The translations under genes were made by a program, and so were the position numbers. The notes under the pieces were generated by a model, which saw nothing but the letters and a program-made list of their open reading frames with translations, did no database searches and was not told the origin of the DNA. Shown in pieces: positions 43,598 through 53,131 of a stretch of 64,000 bases of DNA (position 1 is its first letter; the number at the start of each line of letters is the position of its first letter). This DNA comes from Lachnoclostridium phytofermentans ISDg. GTDB taxonomy: Bacteria; Bacillota; Clostridia; Lachnospirales; Lachnospiraceae. Location: the NCBI RefSeq assembly GCF_000018685.1, contig NC_010001.1, forward strand, positions 1,566,001 through 1,630,000. The letters are read 5' to 3'.

Positions 43598-44284
43598 ATG
43601 TTAGTTAGTAAGGATGTTGTAAAACGGTATATGTCAAAAGTGGCAGTATCGGGTATCTCCATGCAAATGGAGGAAGGAAAAATTTATGCATTACTCGGTC
43701 CTAATGGGAGCGGGAAAACAACTTGGATGAAGATGGTAGCAGGTTTGATTAAACCTACCATGGGGTCTATCACATACAATGAATTGCCGATTGGTATAGA
43801 AAGCAAAAAGAAAATTGCTTATATGTCCACGGAGCCATTTTTTTATGATTACATGACAGTAAAAGATGTTGGTAAGTATTACGCGGATTTTTTTGAAGAT
43901 TTTGATATGGCAAAGTATGAACGACTAGTCGCCAAGATGGATTTAAATATGAAAGATAAATCAAAAAACCTTTCCTCTGGTCTTTCTGCAAAGTTAAAGA
44001 TCGCAGCGACGCTTGCAAGGAAGGCAGAAGTATATTTACTTGATGAACCTTTAAATGGAATTGATATTATAGCGAGAGATCATATCATGAATGCAATATT
44101 AGAGGTAGCAAACGAGAAGACGATGATTGTAATATCGAGCCATCTGGTAGATGAATTAGAAAAAATAATAGACAATGCAATCTTTATAAAGAGTGGAGCA
44201 TTAGTTTTAAATGGTGATGCGGAGACCATTCGAAAAGAACATCAAAAATCTATCGTAGATTTGTATAAGGAAATCTATGCATAA
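43598..44284 (+). CDS. ABC transporter ATP-binding protein
   Basis: A 228-residue ATPase with Walker A GPNGSGKTT (about residues 33-41) and Walker B VYLLDEPLNGID. The signature is degenerate, LSSGLSAKLKIAATLA instead of LSGGQ, as in several YtrB-like ATPases of exporters with six-helix permeases. ATG 43598 is chosen since ATGGAGG lies just upstream. Part of the GntR-ABC operon; substrate unknown. Confidence 0.9.
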   Translation: MLVSKDVVKRYMSKVAVSGISMQMEEGKIYALLGPNGSGKTTWMKMVAGLIKPTMGSITYNELPIGIESKKKIAYMSTEPFFYDYMTVKDVGKYYADFFEDFDMAKYERLVAKMDLNMKDKSKNLSSGLSAKLKIAATLARKAEVYLLDEPLNGIDIIARDHIMNAILEVANEKTMIVISSHLVDELEKIIDNAIFIKSGALVLNGDAETIRKEHQKSIVDLYKEIYA

Positions 44285-44305
44285 GAGAGGGGAGTAAAAA
44301 AATCT

Positions 44306-45049
44306 ATGTTTAAATTAATTAAGTATGAGTTAAGAAAACAATGGTTTTCCAAGCTCTTTATATTGATTGTAATGGGAATATTAGAGCTTTCTTTTTTATT
44401 TAATCTGATAAGAGATAATAAGAATTCGTTAGGAATTACAATCGGAATTATGACATTTGTTGCATTCACCGCGATTATGTTTGTATCTTTTGAATGTATT
44501 ATGACCTATTCCAAAGACTTAAAAACGAAACAAAGTTATATGCTTTTCCTTACACCAAATTCAACTTACAAAATTGTCGGTGCAAAAGTAATAACCTCTG
44601 TTGCGCAGATTGGAATTACAGCAGCATTTATGATTGGTGTGGTAATCCTTAATATGTCTGTAGTTATGATACGCTATAAAGAGATTGGGAATACGATAGA
44701 ATTAATACAGAGACTGATGAGAGAAGTAATGGGATTAGATGTTGATTATGGTCTCATATTAATTGCTATTTTTGCATTTTTACTAGAATGGATAGAAAAA
44801 GTAATCATGGGTATGCTAGCGATTACTCTTAGTACCACTTTTTTATCCAACACAAAGGGAAAAGGTATTGTCAGCTTAATTATATTCTTTGTCTTAAATT
44901 ATATCGTAGGAAGAATTGGAAAATTATTCATGCCAAAGAGCATGCCAATGTTTGATACATTTATGATTGATGCCATCTTTATGGCTTTTGTTATAGCAGC
45001 TTTTTACCTTGCGACAGCATGGATGTTGGATAAAAAGGTGAGCGTTTAA
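44306..45049 (+). CDS. ABC transporter permease
   Basis: A 247-residue membrane protein with six hydrophobic segments, beginning FKLIKYELRKQWFSKLF, a start typical of ABC-2 type exporters' permeases. It stands 21 bp after the ATPase gene and is its partner. The operon under a YtrA-type repressor suggests response to cell-wall-active compounds, as known for Bacillus ytr genes, but the substrate is not visible. Confidence 0.87.
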   Translation: MFKLIKYELRKQWFSKLFILIVMGILELSFLFNLIRDNKNSLGITIGIMTFVAFTAIMFVSFECIMTYSKDLKTKQSYMLFLTPNSTYKIVGAKVITSVAQIGITAAFMIGVVILNMSVVMIRYKEIGNTIELIQRLMREVMGLDVDYGLILIAIFAFLLEWIEKVIMGMLAITLSTTFLSNTKGKGIVSLIIFFVLNYIVGRIGKLFMPKSMPMFDTFMIDAIFMAFVIAAFYLATAWMLDKKVSV

Positions 45050-45055
45050 TATTAG

Positions 45056-45481
45056 CTATTTTGGATATTTCGGATAAAAATCCGAGGTGTCTGCACAAAA
45101 GAAGCCACCACAATTTGATACTATAGAATCAAAAATAGGAGTAACATTACTATATAGTTCACCAGGGAAAGTTACCATATATAAACTTTGTATCTGATGT
45201 TTTGATAGAAATTCTGTACCAGCGGGATCACGAAAATAAGGTTTCATTTCCTCAAAGTCCAAAGAATTTTTTGGAGTAAGGCAGATTTCCATAACACCAG
45301 CGGTTTCCCACAACTCTATATCGGTATTGCTCTTAATAGCTTCATATAGTTCACGAATCGGAGTTTCTTTCGGATTCATATAAAACCAGTCACCAGTGAT
45401 GGAAGATTTCTTCTCTGGAACGGCTGGTTTTTTATTTTCTTTTTTACTATCAAACTTGTCATTTTGTTTTTTAAAATTCAT
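45056..45481 (-). CDS. Unknown protein
   Basis: A 141-residue soluble protein with a lysine-rich, disordered-looking first 30 residues and a compact remainder (GDWFYMNPKETPIRELYEAIK.., VMEICLTPKNSLDFEEMKPYF.., GGFFCADTSDFYPKYPK). I recognise no family. ATG 45481 follows AGGAG. It converges on the ABC permease gene with six bases between stops. An inverted repeat GCGTG-N6-CACGC lies in its leader at 45497-45512. Confidence 0.72.
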   Translation of the reverse strand: MNFKKQNDKFDSKKENKKPAVPEKKSSITGDWFYMNPKETPIRELYEAIKSNTDIELWETAGVMEICLTPKNSLDFEEMKPYFRDPAGTEFLSKHQIQSLYMVTFPGELYSNVTPIFDSIVSNCGGFFCADTSDFYPKYPK

Positions 45482-45518
45482 TAGAACTCCTATCTGCGTG
45501 CTTTAACACGCTTACAAC

Positions 45519-45536
45519 CAAGAAAAAGTACGCTCC
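45519..45536. repeat. Second copy of dispersed 18-bp element
   Basis: CAAGAAAAAGTACGCTCC, the exact reverse complement of 15098-15115. Both copies are intergenic and both have GTTCATAG nearby. Too short a sample to define the element. Confidence 0.5.
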
Positions 45537-45685
45537 TTGCACTTTCCTCGCTTTATTATTGTTCATAGTATACCACAGGTGGAAAGGTTTGAAAACAAGC
45601 ATGAACATAAGATTCTAAGAAACCAAGTTGTATTTTGGTAGTTATCATAGTAAAATTACGATAAAAAGATGTGGAGGGTATCAAT

Positions 45686-46924
45686 ATGGCAATTATAAAA
45701 CCGTTTTATTGTGTTAGGCCAGAGAAAGAATATGCAAGTCGTGTGGCAGCTTTACCATATGATGTCTATAACAGAGTGGAAGCGAAAGAGGCTGCCCTAA
45801 AAGATGAATTATCTTTTTTAAATATAGACCGTCCGGAGACTGGATTTGAGGATTCCGTAGATATGTATGATGAAAGGGTTTACCAAAGAGCAAAAGATTT
45901 GTTAATAAAACGAATCAAAGATGGAACTTATCTTGAGGATGAGAAAAAGTATTATTACATATATGAGCTGATAATGAAGGGGCGTTCGCAAACAGGTATT
46001 GTCGCTTGTGCTTCTATTGATGACTATCAGAATAATATAATTATGAAGCATGAAAATACAAGAGAAGACAAGGAGCAGGATAGAATTCGTCATGTAGATA
46101 CCTGTAGTGCTCAAACTGGTCCGATTTTTTTAGCATACCGATCGAATGAAGTAATTCATAATGTTGTGGAGCGTGTAAAAAAAGGAGAAGCGCTATACTC
46201 TTTTAGTACAGAGGATGGGATATCACATAATGTTTGGAAAATAGAAGAGGAACTTTCTATAGAAACTATTGAAAAAGCTTTCGGTGGAATTGATAGAATT
46301 TATATTGCGGATGGACATCATCGAGCAGCGTCTGCGGCTAAGGTAGGTTTAAAAAGAAGAAAAGAAGCCAAGGAATATGATGGTAGCGAGGAGTTTAATA
46401 CATTTCTTTCTGTATTATTTCCGGAGGATCAGCTTATGATTATGCCTTATAACAGGGTAGTTGCTAATTTGAATGGCCTTAGTAAAGATGAGTTTCTAAA
46501 TGCTGTTCGTGAGAATTTTTATGTCAAGAATATGGAAGAAGTTAGAGTGTCTCCGGAGAAAAAAGGTACATTTGGTATGTATCTTCATCATACTTGGTAT
46601 GAATTGATTGCAAAAGAGACATTATTACAGATAGAAGACCCAGTCGATGCGTTAGATGTGTCATTATTACAAGATTATATATTAAATCCGATTTTAGGGA
46701 TCAAGGATCCTAGAACAGATCACAGAATTGATTTTATTGGTGGTATTCGTGGTCTTGGCGAGCTAGAAAAACGTGCTACGGAGGATATGACTGTTGCATT
46801 TTCCATGTATCCAACCTCTATTCAGGAATTGTTTGCTGTATCAGATGTAGGTAAATTAATGCCTCCGAAATCTACATGGTTTGAACCAAAATTAAGAAGC
46901 GGTTTGTTTATACATCGAATTTAA
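45686..46924 (+). CDS. DUF1015 family protein
   Basis: A 412-residue cytoplasmic protein of the DUF1015 family: it starts MAIIKPFYCVRPEKEYASRVAALPYDVY, carries FLNIDRPET, IRHVDTCSAQTGPIFLAY, the conserved IADGHHRAASA and ends FAVSDVGKLMPPKSTWFEPKLRSGLFIH. The IADGHHR motif suggests ParB/sulfiredoxin-like nucleotide handling; the family often lies near serine-biosynthesis genes in other clostridia but not here. ATG 45686 follows TGTGGAGGG. Confidence 0.92.
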   Translation: MAIIKPFYCVRPEKEYASRVAALPYDVYNRVEAKEAALKDELSFLNIDRPETGFEDSVDMYDERVYQRAKDLLIKRIKDGTYLEDEKKYYYIYELIMKGRSQTGIVACASIDDYQNNIIMKHENTREDKEQDRIRHVDTCSAQTGPIFLAYRSNEVIHNVVERVKKGEALYSFSTEDGISHNVWKIEEELSIETIEKAFGGIDRIYIADGHHRAASAAKVGLKRRKEAKEYDGSEEFNTFLSVLFPEDQLMIMPYNRVVANLNGLSKDEFLNAVRENFYVKNMEEVRVSPEKKGTFGMYLHHTWYELIAKETLLQIEDPVDALDVSLLQDYILNPILGIKDPRTDHRIDFIGGIRGLGELEKRATEDMTVAFSMYPTSIQELFAVSDVGKLMPPKSTWFEPKLRSGLFIHRI

Positions 46925-47050
46925 GGAGATACTCACTTCCTGTGATTCTCATGAAATTCTAATCAATTTTTTCCAGTTTTATCATTGAACCAGATATTTG
47001 GGTATGTTATATTTTTTCTTAAAGAAGATTAAATTAGGAGGTTCATCGGC

Positions 47051-47686
47051 ATGAGAGATTATTCTATTCAAGGATTGGGAAGTATCTCTGGAGGAGAGTT
47101 TATCCGATTAACAGTGGAGGGAATGGGAACTAACCACGGTGATATTACTGCTCAATATCTGTCTATTGAGGGCGTTTTCAAAAGTACAGGAAATGTAAAT
47201 GCTGGAGAAATTCAATGTGAGGGGGTTGCTGATTTTTTTGGAAACCTTCGCTGCAAAAAAGCGATAATGGAAGGTGTACTAAATCTTAAAGCTTATAGCA
47301 AATTAGAAGCTGAGGATATTGTAGGAGAAGGATGTATTAATACAAAGTCAGATATAAATGCCACACGATTAAAGCTATATGGCTGTATAAATGCGAAAAG
47401 TATCTACGGAGATCAGATAGAGATAGAAAGTAAAGAAGAGGGCTATTCTACTTTTAAGAAATTCCTTCATAAGATTAATTTATCGGAGCATGGTAAGGGA
47501 AGTAATATTGAGTTAATTCAAGCAAACAATATAGTAATAACAGGGGTTTACGCAAAGGAAGTTATTGGTCATGATATCATTATTGGACCATATTGTGAGG
47601 TTGAGAAGGTAAATTGTACGGGAACATTAAAAGTACATGAAACTGCTAAGGTAGGTACTATCGTAGGGGCCACACCTAGTGCCTAA
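47051..47686 (+). CDS. Bactofilin-like polymer-forming protein
   Basis: A 211-residue protein made of short beta-strand repeats: LTVEGMGTNHGDITAQYLSIEGVFKSTGNVNAGEIQCEGVADFFGNLRCKKA.. and later VITGVYAKEVIGHDIIIGPYCEVEKV. This is the right-handed beta-helix pattern of bactofilins (DUF583/polymer-forming cytoskeletal family), which form filaments at the membrane and recruit envelope enzymes. It lacks a membrane segment. ATG 47051 follows AGGAGG. A LiaF-like membrane protein gene follows 110 bp downstream. Confidence 0.82.
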   Translation: MRDYSIQGLGSISGGEFIRLTVEGMGTNHGDITAQYLSIEGVFKSTGNVNAGEIQCEGVADFFGNLRCKKAIMEGVLNLKAYSKLEAEDIVGEGCINTKSDINATRLKLYGCINAKSIYGDQIEIESKEEGYSTFKKFLHKINLSEHGKGSNIELIQANNIVITGVYAKEVIGHDIIIGPYCEVEKVNCTGTLKVHETAKVGTIVGATPSA

Positions 47687-47796
47687 GAAGTGAATGTAAA
47701 GTTATTAACTGATTAGTGTTAAAACAGCTTGACCGTTTTAATGGCTGTATTGCAAGATAATAGAATTTTAAGGGTATTAGTGAAAGGAGACTAAGT

Positions 47797-48369
47797 ATGT
47801 TTAAGAAAAAAGAAATTGTACCTGTAACTCCATATAAAAAGTCAAAAGGAAAGACAGTTGTAAAGGTAATTGTTGCGATTGCAGCAATTCAAGGGATCTT
47901 TAAAATCGTTTCATTTTATAAAAATAAAAAAAATGAGAATCAGTCAACTGACGCGGAAACTAAAAAGTATACCGTTTGGATGAATGGGAAGCAAGTTCGT
48001 TTAGATGAGGAAGAAGTACGCTCCATTGATATCCAAGCAGTGATGTCAGGAATCGATATAGACCTTACGAAAGCTAAGATTCATGAGGATATGTTCATCT
48101 CTGGTAAGGCAATCATGTCTGGTGTATGTATCCGTGTCCCTGAAGATATTAACGTAAAAATGAATTGTAAAACTATACTAGGCGCATGTGCAAATTCTGT
48201 TCCAAAATACTTTGATGAAACATTACCAACTGTTTTTGTTGAGGTAGATGGTATCATGAGCGGTATCGCGGTGAAAATAGGAAAAACTGATGAGACTGAG
48301 TATGATGAAAGTGATTCGGATAAAAAAGATTCCGATGAAGAAGATTTCGATCAGGTAATTGCAGAATAG
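47797..48369 (+). CDS. LiaF-C-domain-like membrane protein with acidic tail
   Basis: A 190-residue protein with a basic start, one membrane segment (about residues 22-40) and a domain with IDIQAVMSGIDIDLTKAKIHEDMFISGKAIMSGVCIRVPEDINV that matches the beta-strand C-terminal domain of LiaF/VraT-type proteins, which sense cell-wall antibiotics. The last 25 residues are almost all Asp, Glu and Ser. It follows a bactofilin-like gene, suggesting a shared envelope role. ATG 47797 has AAAGGAG upstream. Confidence 0.8.
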   Translation: MFKKKEIVPVTPYKKSKGKTVVKVIVAIAAIQGIFKIVSFYKNKKNENQSTDAETKKYTVWMNGKQVRLDEEEVRSIDIQAVMSGIDIDLTKAKIHEDMFISGKAIMSGVCIRVPEDINVKMNCKTILGACANSVPKYFDETLPTVFVEVDGIMSGIAVKIGKTDETEYDESDSDKKDSDEEDFDQVIAE

Positions 48370-48414
48370 AAAACAATCAAAACTTCTTATGAAAAAGGAA
48401 AGGAAGATAAAGTT

Positions 48415-49575
48415 ATGATAGTGGAACCAAAAGTAAGAGGCTTTATATGTACAACAGCTCATCCAGAAGGTTGTAAGGAGAGTATAAAAAGACAAATTGA
48501 ATATGTAAAAAGGCATGGCCAAAAAGAAGGACCAAAGAAAGTATTGATTATCGGTGCTTCTACAGGGTATGGTCTTGCATCACGAATTTCGCTTGCCTAT
48601 ACATACGGAGCCGCTACTCTTGGTGTTATGTATGAAAAGCCTGCAAAAGAGAACAGAACAGCAACTCCTGGTTACTATAATACAGAAGCGTTAGAAGAAT
48701 TTTTACATCAAGATGGCTATTATGGTGAATCAATCAACGGGGATGCATTCTCAAGAGAAGTGAAAGAGATGACCATAGCAAAGATTAAAGAAGATCTTGG
48801 TCAAGTAGATATGGTAATATATAGCCTTGCAGCTCCACGTCGTACAGATGAAGATGGTGTAACTTATTCTTCCGTTCTAAAAACAACCAGTGTTCCTTAT
48901 ACGAATAAGTCTCTGGATTTAAGGAATAATCAGATATCTGAAGTAACGGTACCTGCTGCTACAGAAGAAGAGGAAATTGCTACTGTAAAAGTTATGGGTG
49001 GCGAAGACTGGGCGCTATGGATCGATGCGCTAAAAGATGCTGGTGTGTTAAGTGAAGGAGTAATTACAATCGCTTATTCTTATATAGGGCCAAAGCTTAC
49101 TTATCCGATTTATTATGAAGGAACGATTGGTAAAGCAAAGGAAGACCTATACCAAACATCCGTTTTGTTAAATGAGACATTGAAAGATTTACAAGGGAAA
49201 GCTTATATCTCTGTAAATAAGGCATTAGTAACTCAGGCCAGTGCAGCTATTCCTGTGGTACCACTCTATATTAGTATTCTTTATAAGGTTATGAAGGAAC
49301 AGCAGCTTCATGAGGGTTGTATCGAACAAATGGACCGTTTATTTTTTGAGAACTTAGATCATCTAGAAGAAGAACTAGATGAACAACAGCGTATCAGAAT
49401 GGATGATTATGAGATGCTTCCAGAAGTTCAAGAGAAGGTCGCTGAGGCTTGGGATTATGTAACTACAGAGAATCTATCTGAATATGCTGATATTAAAGGA
49501 TACTGGGAAGAATTTTATCATATGTTTGGATTCCATTACGATAATATCGATTATACGAAGGATGTTGAACTTTAA
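48415..49575 (+). CDS. fabV: Enoyl-ACP/enoyl-CoA reductase FabV
   Basis: A 386-residue NADH-dependent reductase of the FabV/TER family, reducing trans-2-enoyl thioesters in fatty acid or butyrate-type metabolism. The N-terminus has IVEPKVRGFICTTAHPEGC; NAD binding is by VLIIGASTGYGLASRI (about residues 43-58); the active-site Tyr-x8-Lys is in the YPIYYEGTIGKAK stretch (about residue 235). The length fits FabV (about 395). FabV is insensitive to triclosan in studied species. ATG 48415 follows AAAGGAAAGGAAG; monocistronic. Confidence 0.96.
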   Translation: MIVEPKVRGFICTTAHPEGCKESIKRQIEYVKRHGQKEGPKKVLIIGASTGYGLASRISLAYTYGAATLGVMYEKPAKENRTATPGYYNTEALEEFLHQDGYYGESINGDAFSREVKEMTIAKIKEDLGQVDMVIYSLAAPRRTDEDGVTYSSVLKTTSVPYTNKSLDLRNNQISEVTVPAATEEEEIATVKVMGGEDWALWIDALKDAGVLSEGVITIAYSYIGPKLTYPIYYEGTIGKAKEDLYQTSVLLNETLKDLQGKAYISVNKALVTQASAAIPVVPLYISILYKVMKEQQLHEGCIEQMDRLFFENLDHLEEELDEQQRIRMDDYEMLPEVQEKVAEAWDYVTTENLSEYADIKGYWEEFYHMFGFHYDNIDYTKDVEL

Positions 49576-49658
49576 AGGGTATAGTAAAAGTTTCTTCATA
49601 CGTAAATTTGCGCCTGTGAACCAGAGTTTGTAGGCTATGTAAAGGCAGGATTATTATT

Positions 49659-50342
49659 ATGAAAGTATTATTTTTAGAAGATGAACCTGTGATTCAAGAT
49701 GTGTTAGCGGAATATATGAGGATGAAAAATTATGATGTAGTGACAGTAAGCGATGGTGAAGCCGCCATCGCTACTCTTTCGAGAGAAGACTTTGATATCG
49801 CTGTTCTAGATATTATGGTACCTAAGAAAAATGGCTTATTTGTCCTAGAGTATATTAAAGAACGAGGAATCGATCTTCCTTGTATCATGCTGACTGCACT
49901 AGAAGATGAGCAGACACAGTTAAAAGCATTTAATTTATATGCCGATGACTATGTTATAAAGCCGGTTTCTCCGATTATTTTATTAAAGAGAATGGAAACC
50001 ATTTTACGTAGAGTTTCTAGTTATAAAACCAAACCAATGAATAATAAAGAATTTTATTTACTTGAGGATTCCTATCAGGCATTTTTTCAAGGAGAATCCT
50101 TGAATTTAACCTTAAGTGAATTTTTACTTTTGCAGATGCTATGGAAAGAGCCAAATAGAGTATTTACTAGAGAACAAATAATTCTACATATCTTTAATGA
50201 AGATTATATTGGTAATGATCGAATTATTGATGCCCATGTGAAAAACTTAAGAAAAAAGTTACCGTTTTACTGTATTCGTACCGTGATTGGAGTAGGTTAC
50301 CAATTTGATATCGCTCAGTTAGAGAATGGGGTGAAAAGTTGA
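49659..50342 (+). CDS. OmpR-family response regulator
   Basis: A 227-residue regulator: receiver domain with LEDEP (residues 5-9), phospho-acceptor in VLDIMVPKKNG (about residue 52) and lysine in VIKPVSP (about 102); winged helix from about residue 130, with FTREQIILHIF and the closing VIGVGYQFD. It overlaps the kinase gene by four bases. Controls unknown targets, possibly the ABC-2 exporter 316 bp downstream. Confidence 0.93.
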   Translation: MKVLFLEDEPVIQDVLAEYMRMKNYDVVTVSDGEAAIATLSREDFDIAVLDIMVPKKNGLFVLEYIKERGIDLPCIMLTALEDEQTQLKAFNLYADDYVIKPVSPIILLKRMETILRRVSSYKTKPMNNKEFYLLEDSYQAFFQGESLNLTLSEFLLLQMLWKEPNRVFTREQIILHIFNEDYIGNDRIIDAHVKNLRKKLPFYCIRTVIGVGYQFDIAQLENGVKS

Positions 50343-51916
50343 AGTTATCCAAAAAAACACTGATTTATAGTCTGGCTGTTTCTCTCTTGATGGTTGCTTT
50401 ATTTATTGGTTATTTTAATGCATTATTACCATCCCTTTATGTTGATTTTAAACAAGACAAAAATTTAGAATCTATCAAAGAGTTGCAGCAAAAATATTGT
50501 AAGGAACGTTCCTATGCGAATTTAAAGGTGTTAAACCCAACTAGTACTATTACAATAGAATTTCCGATGGTTGGTAGTACTCTAATTCTTAAGAATAATT
50601 TTATGGAAGTAGAAGCTACGATAAAGGATTCAGAACTTCTTGAGATGCTCGATAAGCTGAGAAATTTATCAGATGATTTTTCGAATGAAGATTTTCAAAT
50701 CTCAGAGGATGAATTAAAAAGTTATCAGGACACTATCTTTGATAAATTAATGCCATCAAAATTAGTGTTAGAGAATTATCCTATTTCAGTTCATGTAAAG
50801 TCAACTTCTGATTATCAAGGGCTGATTCAAATATCAAATAAAATGCACCTTATTTCCAAGAAGACTTTTGTTTACGAATCCAATGTTGGAGATGGGCAGA
50901 CTTATTATACCAGTTATTTTGCGATTTCAAGGTTATCTGATATGATTGTGGTTACTGTTTCCAGTGTAACTACGCCAAGTATGGATGATATTAAGCCTGT
51001 GATTGTTCGAAGTCTTCCAATGATACTTGCAATTGTCGTATTACTTTCTATGTTGTTATCGAGTATATTTGCGAAATACATTGTACAGCCGATTCGTAAA
51101 GTGACATTTATGGCAGAACATATTATAAATACTAAAAAATTAAAAATGAAACCAATTGTTCTTGGTAATAAGGATGAGATTGCTTATCTAGGGGAAACGA
51201 TGAAAGAGGTTTACCAAAGACTAGAGGATAATTTCCAAGAGCTTGAGATAAAAAATGCTCGGTTATCGGAAGAAAATAGAAGACAGGAAGTATTTTTAAG
51301 AGCTTCCTCCCATCAGTTAAAGACACCGATTCAAGCTGCGCTACTTCTTACCGATGGAATGATAAATGAGGTCGGAAAATACAAAAATACGAAGGAGTAT
51401 CTACCACAGTTAAAAGGACAAATCTTAAATATGAAGCGGATTGTAGAAGAAATTCTATCTCTTCATCACAACACAAATGAGCTTTCGATGGAAACGGTTG
51501 AAATATCTGTGCTATTAAAGAGTATACTTGCCCGCTACGATTGTCAAATCAGTGAAAAAGCGTTAACGGTTGTTACAAAATATGGAGAAGTAATGATGGT
51601 ATCAAATCAAGAGCTGTTGGAGAAGATATTTGACAATATTATAGCAAATGCAATTAATTATACACCGAGCAATAATAGTATTCGAATTAATGTAACAAAG
51701 GAAGAAGTTAGTATTTGCAATGAAGGAACTATGATTGAGCCAGAACTATTGCCACATATTTTTGAACCATTTGTAACAAGTAATGTAAAGGAAAGAGGTC
51801 ATGGGCTAGGGTTATATATTGTATCCTATTATTCAAAATTGCTTGGTCTAATCGTCAATATTGAGAATACGAAAGAGGGCGTATTGGTTAGAATTATGAA
51901 TGATAAAAGTTGTTAG
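50339..51916 (+). CDS. Sensor histidine kinase
   Basis: A 525-residue membrane kinase. First membrane segment about residues 8-30, an extracellular domain of about 190 residues, second segment about 222-245, a HAMP domain, then H box RASSHQLKTPIQAAL (His about residue 328), N box IIANAINYT and G2 box GHGLGLYIV. It starts at TTG 50339 overlapping the regulator stop as TTGA, with GGGGTG upstream. The extracellular domain has no recognisable family. A 20-bp tandem repeat begins at its stop codon. Confidence 0.92.
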   Translation: MKLSKKTLIYSLAVSLLMVALFIGYFNALLPSLYVDFKQDKNLESIKELQQKYCKERSYANLKVLNPTSTITIEFPMVGSTLILKNNFMEVEATIKDSELLEMLDKLRNLSDDFSNEDFQISEDELKSYQDTIFDKLMPSKLVLENYPISVHVKSTSDYQGLIQISNKMHLISKKTFVYESNVGDGQTYYTSYFAISRLSDMIVVTVSSVTTPSMDDIKPVIVRSLPMILAIVVLLSMLLSSIFAKYIVQPIRKVTFMAEHIINTKKLKMKPIVLGNKDEIAYLGETMKEVYQRLEDNFQELEIKNARLSEENRRQEVFLRASSHQLKTPIQAALLLTDGMINEVGKYKNTKEYLPQLKGQILNMKRIVEEILSLHHNTNELSMETVEISVLLKSILARYDCQISEKALTVVTKYGEVMMVSNQELLEKIFDNIIANAINYTPSNNSIRINVTKEEVSICNEGTMIEPELLPHIFEPFVTSNVKERGHGLGLYIVSYYSKLLGLIVNIENTKEGVLVRIMNDKSC

Positions 51917-51997
51917 TTCGAAATCCTAGATATTACTTTGAAATCCTAGATATTACTATAAAATCCTAGATATTACTTTAAAATCCTAGAATATTAG
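51917..51997 (+). repeat. Four tandem copies of a 20-bp unit
   Basis: AAATCCTAGATATTACTTTG-type units begin at 51921, 51941, 51961 and 51981; the ten-base core AAATCCTAGA is identical in all four. The array begins immediately after the kinase stop codon. Confidence 0.9.
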
Positions 51998-52034
51998 TAT
52001 AAAAAATTGATTATTTTCAATATAACATCATTCG

Positions 52035-52092
52035 ATAATGCTCGTTGTTTTGCTTGCTCGACAATGAGCATTATTAGTGTGCCCAGTGGGCA
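52035..52092. other. Two palindromes in the spacer before the ABC-2 operon
   Basis: ATAATGCTCGTTGT (52035-52048) pairs with ACAATGAGCATTAT (52061-52074), 14 bp with one G-U; next comes TGCCCA-G-TGGGCA (52080-52092). No T-run follows either, so ordinary termination is doubtful. The rest of the 51998-52231 spacer holds nothing recognised. Confidence 0.6.
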
Positions 52093-52231
52093 GAATTTCG
52101 TGGGAAATAGCAGACTTAAACACTAAAGTTAAACTAACGCTATGCTACATGAAAACATCATCGTATCTTCATACCAAATTCATATCCCTTTGATATAATA
52201 AAAGCATCAAAGTTGGCAAAAGGAGGAAACC

Positions 52232-53131
52232 ATGTTAACGATTAAAGACTTAAAAGTTACCTATGGTGAACAGATTGCTTTATCTATAGAGGAACCGATT
52301 GTTATCGAAGATGGTGATCGTATTGGAATTATAGGAAGCAATGGAGCTGGTAAATCGACGCTTGTTAAATCGATCTTAGGAGTTACGAAATATGAAGGAA
52401 CCATTCTTACTAATTTACGACAAGAGGAGATATCTGTACATTTACAACAAAACAATTATGTAAATACAATGCCAGTGAAATATATAATTGAGATGGTGTT
52501 ATCTGTTAATATAAAGAAAGATAAAAAACTACAAGATTTAATCTCTTATTTTCAATTTGAGGGGTGTCTTAACAAGCGATATGCTCATCTTTCTGGAGGT
52601 GAGAAGCAAAGATTAACGATAATATTAGTACTTCGAAAGGATACACCGCTTGTATTTCTTGATGAAGTAACTTCTGGTCTTGATTTTGAAACCAGACAGA
52701 AACTTATGCAAGGACTTAATAAGTGGTACGAAGGAAAAAAAACAACGTTATGTATAGTATCGCATTATTATGAGGAATTGGAGCAATTGGCTAATAAGTT
52801 ATTAATCTTAGAAAAAGGGCGCGTAATGGCTTATGGCACGAGGGAGGAGCTATTTCATAAATATTGTGGAAAGACCCTCTATATCCTTGAAAATAACGAA
52901 AAGAATCAAGAATATAAGAAACAGTATAAGAGTGTTCTAGCTCCAGAACACCTTATAGCTCTTACTTGTGACACAGAAGAAGAGGAGCGAAATTTAACAA
53001 ATCTCCTAATTCACGCAAATGTTGATTTTAAACGAAGTAATAGTGATATTGAGATTTTATCAATAAATGCTAAGGCGAAAGAATTTGCAGGAGCGGAAGG
53101 GGGAGTCCTAATTGAAAACGTTATTGCCTAA
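52232..53131 (+). CDS. ABC transporter ATP-binding protein
   Basis: A 299-residue ATPase with Walker A GSNGAGKST (about residues 36-44), signature LSGGEKQRLTIILVL, Walker B LVFLDEVTSGLDFE and switch VSHYYEEL. A C-terminal extension of about 80 residues is typical for drug and antibiotic export ATPases. ATG 52232 follows AAAGGAGG. It overlaps the ABC-2 permease gene by 20 bp. Confidence 0.92.
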   Translation: MLTIKDLKVTYGEQIALSIEEPIVIEDGDRIGIIGSNGAGKSTLVKSILGVTKYEGTILTNLRQEEISVHLQQNNYVNTMPVKYIIEMVLSVNIKKDKKLQDLISYFQFEGCLNKRYAHLSGGEKQRLTIILVLRKDTPLVFLDEVTSGLDFETRQKLMQGLNKWYEGKKTTLCIVSHYYEELEQLANKLLILEKGRVMAYGTREELFHKYCGKTLYILENNEKNQEYKKQYKSVLAPEHLIALTCDTEEEERNLTNLLIHANVDFKRSNSDIEILSINAKAKEFAGAEGGVLIENVIA

